A stretch of DNA of 64,000 nucleotides, taken from Candidatus Binatia bacterium. Lineage in GTDB: Bacteria > Desulfobacterota > Binatia > UBA12015. A program made the translations under genes and the position numbers. The stretch is from positions 124,001-188,000 of the forward strand of contig DATCMB010000022.1 of NCBI GenBank assembly GCA_036563615.1, read 5' to 3'. Below, one piece after another: positions 60,653 to 64,000 of the stretch. The notes under the pieces were generated by a model. It worked only from the letters and a program-made list of their open reading frames with translations, did not search any database and was not told the origin of the DNA. Positions within the stretch are counted from its first letter, which is position 1. Every line of letters begins with the position of its first letter.

Positions 60653-61531
60653 TCAGCCGTTGATGATCTCGCCGCCGTTCGGGTGCAGCACCTGCCCGGT
60701 CATGTACGACGCGTCCTGCGACGCGAGGAACACGTAGCTCGGCGCGATCTCCTCGGGCTCGCCGGCGCGCTTGAGCGGCACGTCGGAGCCGAAGGTCGCG
60801 ACCTTCTCGGGCGGGAAGGTCGACGGAATGAGCGGCGTCCACACCGGACCCGGCGCGACCGCGTTCACGCGGATGTGCTTGTCGGCGAGGCTCTCGGCGA
60901 GCGAGCGCGTGAAGGCGACGATCGCGCCCTTGGTCGCGGCGTAGTCGAGCAGCGTCGGGCTGCCGCGGTACGCGGTCACCGACGTCGTGTTGACGATCGC
61001 GCTGCCCTCGTGCAGGTGCGGCAGCGCCGCCTGCGTGAGGTAGAACATCGAGAAGATGTTCGTGCGGAACGTCCGCTCGAGCTGATCTGCGCTGATCTCG
61101 GCGATCGACTCGCGCGGGTGCTGCTCCGCGGCATTGTTGACCAGCACGTCGAGGTGGCCGAGCTCGCGCACGGTCTCGTCGACGACGCGCCGGCAGAAGT
61201 CCGGATCACCGACGTCGCCGGCGAAGACGATGCAGCGCGCGCCCTCGCGCTCGACGAGCGACTTGGTCTCGCGCGCGTCCTCGTGCTCGTCGAGGTACGC
61301 GATCGCGACGTCGGCGCCCTCGCGCGCGAACGCGATCGCCACCGCGCGCCCGATGCCGCTGTCGCCGCCGGTGATCAGCGCGACACAGCCGGCGAGCTTG
61401 CCCGAGCCGCGCTGACCCGGGCGCGTCGCCTTCGGGCGCGGCGTCATCTCGCTCTCGAGACCCGGCTGGCGGTCCTGCTGCTGCTCGGGACGCAGCTTCT
61501 TCTTGCGCTCAGACTTGCTCTTGTTCGCCAT
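60653..61531 (-). CDS. SDR family oxidoreductase (YghA/general-stress-39-like)
   Basis: 292 residues. An extended basic/Pro-rich N-terminus (about 1-45) precedes the SDR core: TGGDSGIGRAVAIAFA (about 55-70), NNAAEQ, catalytic S-Y-K in TTSVTAYRGSPTLLDYAATK. This order and the C-terminal SYVFLASQDASYMTGQVLHPNGG match the glucose/ribitol-dehydrogenase-like SDRs such as YghA and B. subtilis YdaD/Gsp39. It overlaps the downstream FAD-Rieske gene start region by 23 bp on the same strand. Confidence 0.92.
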   Translation of the reverse strand: MANKSKSERKKKLRPEQQQDRQPGLESEMTPRPKATRPGQRGSGKLAGCVALITGGDSGIGRAVAIAFAREGADVAIAYLDEHEDARETKSLVEREGARCIVFAGDVGDPDFCRRVVDETVRELGHLDVLVNNAAEQHPRESIAEISADQLERTFRTNIFSMFYLTQAALPHLHEGSAIVNTTSVTAYRGSPTLLDYAATKGAIVAFTRSLAESLADKHIRVNAVAPGPVWTPLIPSTFPPEKVATFGSDVPLKRAGEPEEIAPSYVFLASQDASYMTGQVLHPNGGEIING

Positions 61532-63104
61532 GCTTCGTCTCCTGCTCGTCGGCCGCGCCGTCGAGCGGTGTCAGATCGTGGTTCGCCGGACCGTTCAGCA
61601 CGCGCCCCATGCACGAGAAGCGCGAGCCGTGGCACGGACAGACCCAGGTGCGCTCGACGGAATTCCACGACACGATGCAGCCGAGGTGCGGGCAGGCCGC
61701 GCCGAGCCGGTGCACGCGGCCGTCATCGTCGCGGTAGACCGCGATCTTGGTGAGCCCGCGGCGCAGCACGGCGCCCGAGCCGTTCGCGATCTCCTCTTCG
61801 GACGACACGCTGCCGGGACGCAGCCAGTCGACGTACTGCGCCGCGACGTTGAGGTTCTCGCTCAAGAGATCGGTCGCCGCGCCGACCGTCAGCCGGCCCG
61901 GGTCGTAAAGCCCGACCCACGGATTCGGACGATCGGCGATCAGGTCGCAGATCAGCATCCCGGCGATCGTGCCGTGCGTCATGCCGTGACCCGAATCGCC
62001 GGTCGCGACGTAGACGTTCTCCGCGTCGGACGGGTTGCGGCCGATGAAGGCGACGCCGTCGCTCGGCTCCATCACTTGCCCGCTCCAGCGCTGCTCGACG
62101 CCCTCGACGCTCGGGAAGCGCTCGCGTGCCCAGCTCTCGAGCCGTGCGAAGCGCTCCATGCCGTCGTCGGCCTGACCGCTCTTGTGGTCCTCGCCGCCGA
62201 CGATCAGCAGATCGTGTCCGGCGCCACCGTTGGGTGGCACCGGCTGGAGACGCACGTAGTGGTAGGGATCCTCGGTGTCCCATAGCAGCAGGTCGGGCAC
62301 CGAGCCGTGCGCGACGCGCAGCGCGATCGCGTACGTGGTGTACGGCGCCTGCTTGGCGTGGATCACGAAGCGGTCGTTGACCGGCGTGTTGGTCGCGACG
62401 ACGACGTGCGCGCACGACACGCGGCGTCCGCCGAGCGTGTCGACGTGCGCGTCCTTGCCGCCGACGATGACGGTCGCGCGCGTGCCGGTGAAGACCTGGC
62501 CGCCGAGGCGCTCGAACGCGCGGGCGAGCCCCTCGAGGTAGCGCAGCGGCTCGATCCGCGCCTGGGCCGGAAAGCGCAGGCACGGACCGGTGTCGAACGA
62601 CGCGAGCGGCGCGCGCATGACCTGCTCCACGCCAGGCACGCCCGCGCGCAGCGCCGCTTCGAGCTCCTCCTGCAGGAGATCGGACAGCGTGGGAAGCGTC
62701 GTCGGCGGCGCTTGGAGCGCGCTCGCTTCCGGTGCGAACAGGAAGCCGTCGACGCGCGCGAAGTCGCAGTCGATCCCCTCGTCGCGCGCGATCTCCTCGA
62801 TGCGCGCGATCGCCGAGGTGTGGCTCTCCGCCGCGAGGCGTGCGCCGCTCTCGCCGTGCAGCCGCTCGAGCTCGCCGTAGCGGTCGTCGAGCGCGTTCGA
62901 GAGGTGCGCGGTGGTGCGACCGGTCTGACCGCCGCCGATCGGGCCGTCGTCGAGGACGACGACCTGCGCGCCGTCGCGCTGCAGCAGGTACGCGGTCGAG
63001 AGGCCGGCGATCCCCGCGCCGACGACGCAGACGTCCGCCCGCACGTGCGAGGAGAGAGCCGGCCGTTCGCGGACGTTGCCGTTGCCCGACCAGGGCGATC
63101 GCAT
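61509..63104 (-). CDS. FAD-dependent oxidoreductase fused to a Rieske 2Fe-2S domain
   Basis: 531 residues from the ATG at 63104. The N-terminal FAD fold has VCVVGAGIAGLSTAYLL and a VVLDDGPIGGGQTGRTTAHL segment (about 25-65), of glycine-oxidase/DadA type. The C-terminal Rieske domain (about 435-525) has both clusters, CPHLGCIVSW and CPCHGSRFS (two Cys, two His). Similar fused enzymes exist, role unproven, perhaps a redox enzyme for a small-molecule amine. Upstream of and overlapping the SDR gene, so the pair is coupled. Confidence 0.92.
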   Translation of the reverse strand: MRSPWSGNGNVRERPALSSHVRADVCVVGAGIAGLSTAYLLQRDGAQVVVLDDGPIGGGQTGRTTAHLSNALDDRYGELERLHGESGARLAAESHTSAIARIEEIARDEGIDCDFARVDGFLFAPEASALQAPPTTLPTLSDLLQEELEAALRAGVPGVEQVMRAPLASFDTGPCLRFPAQARIEPLRYLEGLARAFERLGGQVFTGTRATVIVGGKDAHVDTLGGRRVSCAHVVVATNTPVNDRFVIHAKQAPYTTYAIALRVAHGSVPDLLLWDTEDPYHYVRLQPVPPNGGAGHDLLIVGGEDHKSGQADDGMERFARLESWARERFPSVEGVEQRWSGQVMEPSDGVAFIGRNPSDAENVYVATGDSGHGMTHGTIAGMLICDLIADRPNPWVGLYDPGRLTVGAATDLLSENLNVAAQYVDWLRPGSVSSEEEIANGSGAVLRRGLTKIAVYRDDDGRVHRLGAACPHLGCIVSWNSVERTWVCPCHGSRFSCMGRVLNGPANHDLTPLDGAADEQETKHGEQEQV

Positions 63105-63354
63105 GGAGACGCGGTGCAGCACGGCGGGGTGCCGCGCACGAAGCGTGCCGCGCCGTTCGCCGCGCGTCTTCCTGCGCGCGTCGGACGGATGTTGCCGCCC
63201 GCGTTGTAACAACTTCCGCGCGTGGCGAGGATTCTTGTCGCTCGCGCCTGCTCGGGGCCGCCTTTCGTCGTGGCCGAGCCTTTGCACCGCGACGTGGAGC
63301 CCGGCGGTGCCGCGGGCGATGACACGGGAGGGTCCGGCTTTGAGAGCAATCAGA

Positions 63355-63831
63355 ATGAACCTCGAGACGTCAATCATGGTTGCGACGCGCTCGCTTGCGC
63401 GCGTCGCGTGCCTGGCCGTGCCGCTCTGTCTCGTGCCGACGCACGCGCTGGCGCAGGACGCGCCGTCCGGCGTCGCCGTCACCGGCGTGCAGCGGTCGGG
63501 CACGACGGTCACCGGCTGGGTCGAGAACCAGACCAACCACGAGGTGCGCGATCTGCGTCTCCTGGTGCAGCAGGACTGGCGTTGGGCCCGTGAGAAGTCC
63601 CCCGGGGAAGACAACCCCGGCACGAGCGAGATCGTCCGCATCCCGGAGTCGATCCCGCCCGGCGGCAAGGTGCAGTTCCGCTACCAGATGCCGCGGCCGC
63701 TGCCCGAGCGCACCGACGGTCACTTCGAGACCAACGTCAAGGTGCTGAGCTTCAGCGAGCACTGGCTCGTCGAGCCGTCCGCCGCGGTCGAGCAACGGAC
63801 GACGACGATCGAGCGTCGCACTGGCCCGTGA
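63355..63831 (+). CDS. Small secreted protein of unknown function
   Basis: 158 residues from the ATG at 63355; an ATG 21 bp later is also possible. A signal peptide ([22 protein letters not shown]) precedes an immunoglobulin-like beta segment ([34 protein letters not shown]), typical of FxLYD/DUF3426-like domains. Its stop overlaps the GTG start of the treY gene (GTGA), so it may be coupled to it. No catalytic residues. Confidence 0.7.
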   Translation: MNLETSIMVATRSLARVACLAVPLCLVPTHALAQDAPSGVAVTGVQRSGTTVTGWVENQTNHEVRDLRLLVQQDWRWAREKSPGEDNPGTSEIVRIPESIPPGGKVQFRYQMPRPLPERTDGHFETNVKVLSFSEHWLVEPSAAVEQRTTTIERRTGP

Positions 63832-64000
63832 GACGAATCCCGCGTGCGACCTATCGCATCCAGTTCGGGAGCTCGTTCGGGTTTCGTGACGCGGCCGCGA
63901 TAGCGGACTACCTCGCCGCCCTCGGCATCAGCCACGTCTACGCGTCACCGTACCTCGCCTCGGCGAGCGGGACGCACGGCTACGACGTCGTCGCGCACGA
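63828..64000 (+). CDS. treY: Malto-oligosyltrehalose synthase, 3' truncated
   Basis: 57 residues of the N-terminus visible, starting with the GTG at 63828 that overlaps the previous stop (GTGA). The signature [37 protein letters not shown] and the [10 protein letters not shown] end match TreY, the GH13 enzyme that isomerises the terminal maltose of a glucan chain to trehalose. The rest lies outside the window. Confidence 0.9.
   Translation, partial: MRRIPRATYRIQFGSSFGFRDAAAIADYLAALGISHVYASPYLASASGTHGYDVVAH

Overview
The window is about 70% G+C and gene dense, with no rRNA, CRISPR array, transposase or integrase. It comes from a Gram-negative bacterium: it encodes TolQ/TolR-type proteins, two DUF1302 beta-barrel-type proteins and one DUF1329 protein, an L,D-transpeptidase and many Sec or Tat signal peptides. 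The mixture (DUF1302/DUF1329, an MNIO enzyme, an F420/flavin PPOX-family protein, many SDR and acyl-CoA-type enzymes, long two-strand-open GC-rich genes) resembles deltaproteobacterial or Binatota-like genomes. That placement is inference; no marker gene in the window settles it.

Layout. 1-12.3 kb is mostly housekeeping: leucyl aminopeptidase (5' truncated), Xaa-Pro aminopeptidase, a TolQ/TolR pair followed by unknown small genes, a ribonuclease-Z-like hydrolase, a PPOX protein, RarA, and an NAD kinase-RecN-SDR run. A tRNA-Ala(GGC) follows. 12.7-22.5 kb carries cell-envelope enzymes (L,D-transpeptidase, a Tat-exported M15-type peptidase), a very large exported PHP-type hydrolase, a polysaccharide flippase next to a membrane-anchored creatininase homologue, and a peroxiredoxin.

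22.6-25.7 kb, minus strand, is the most distinctive locus: a bufferin-type RiPP operon with a Cys-rich exported precursor (bufA-like), a DUF692/MNIO enzyme (bufB) and a DUF2063 partner (bufC). A perfect 12-bp hairpin lies between precursor and enzyme, and a DUF2889 gene follows. 25.9-34.9 kb mixes HIT protein, a zinc-finger protein with a histone-H1-like tail, cytochrome c, gltX with adjacent tRNA-Glu and tRNA-Gln, a single-domain response regulator, a DUF1302 protein, tRNA-Lys and rpiA.

35.0-43.0 kb holds enoyl-CoA hydratase, a Tat flavin amine oxidase, an overlapping PpiC-isomerase/HupE pair, and a DUF1302-DUF1329 pair likely serving the outer membrane or uptake of hydrophobic compounds. 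tRNA-Glu(TTC), a GAF-PAS histidine kinase, pdxB, a PhyH-type dioxygenase and an SDR follow.

48.6-64.0 kb looks like a stress and envelope-maintenance region. It has a LysM-coiled-coil protein, a CBS protein, a HisKA-like/receiver protein lacking an ATPase domain, five consecutive small holin/DUF883/YtxH-type membrane proteins, an apparently circularly permuted esterase, DUF1328 and hydrophilin-like small proteins, a glycogen-debranching-type GH, a YflT/DUF1269-like protein, a Gly/Tyr-rich disordered BON protein, a YghA-like SDR overlapping a FAD-Rieske oxidoreductase, and the start of treY at the right edge. These fit osmotic or desiccation stress physiology, but that link is inferred from family membership and proximity.
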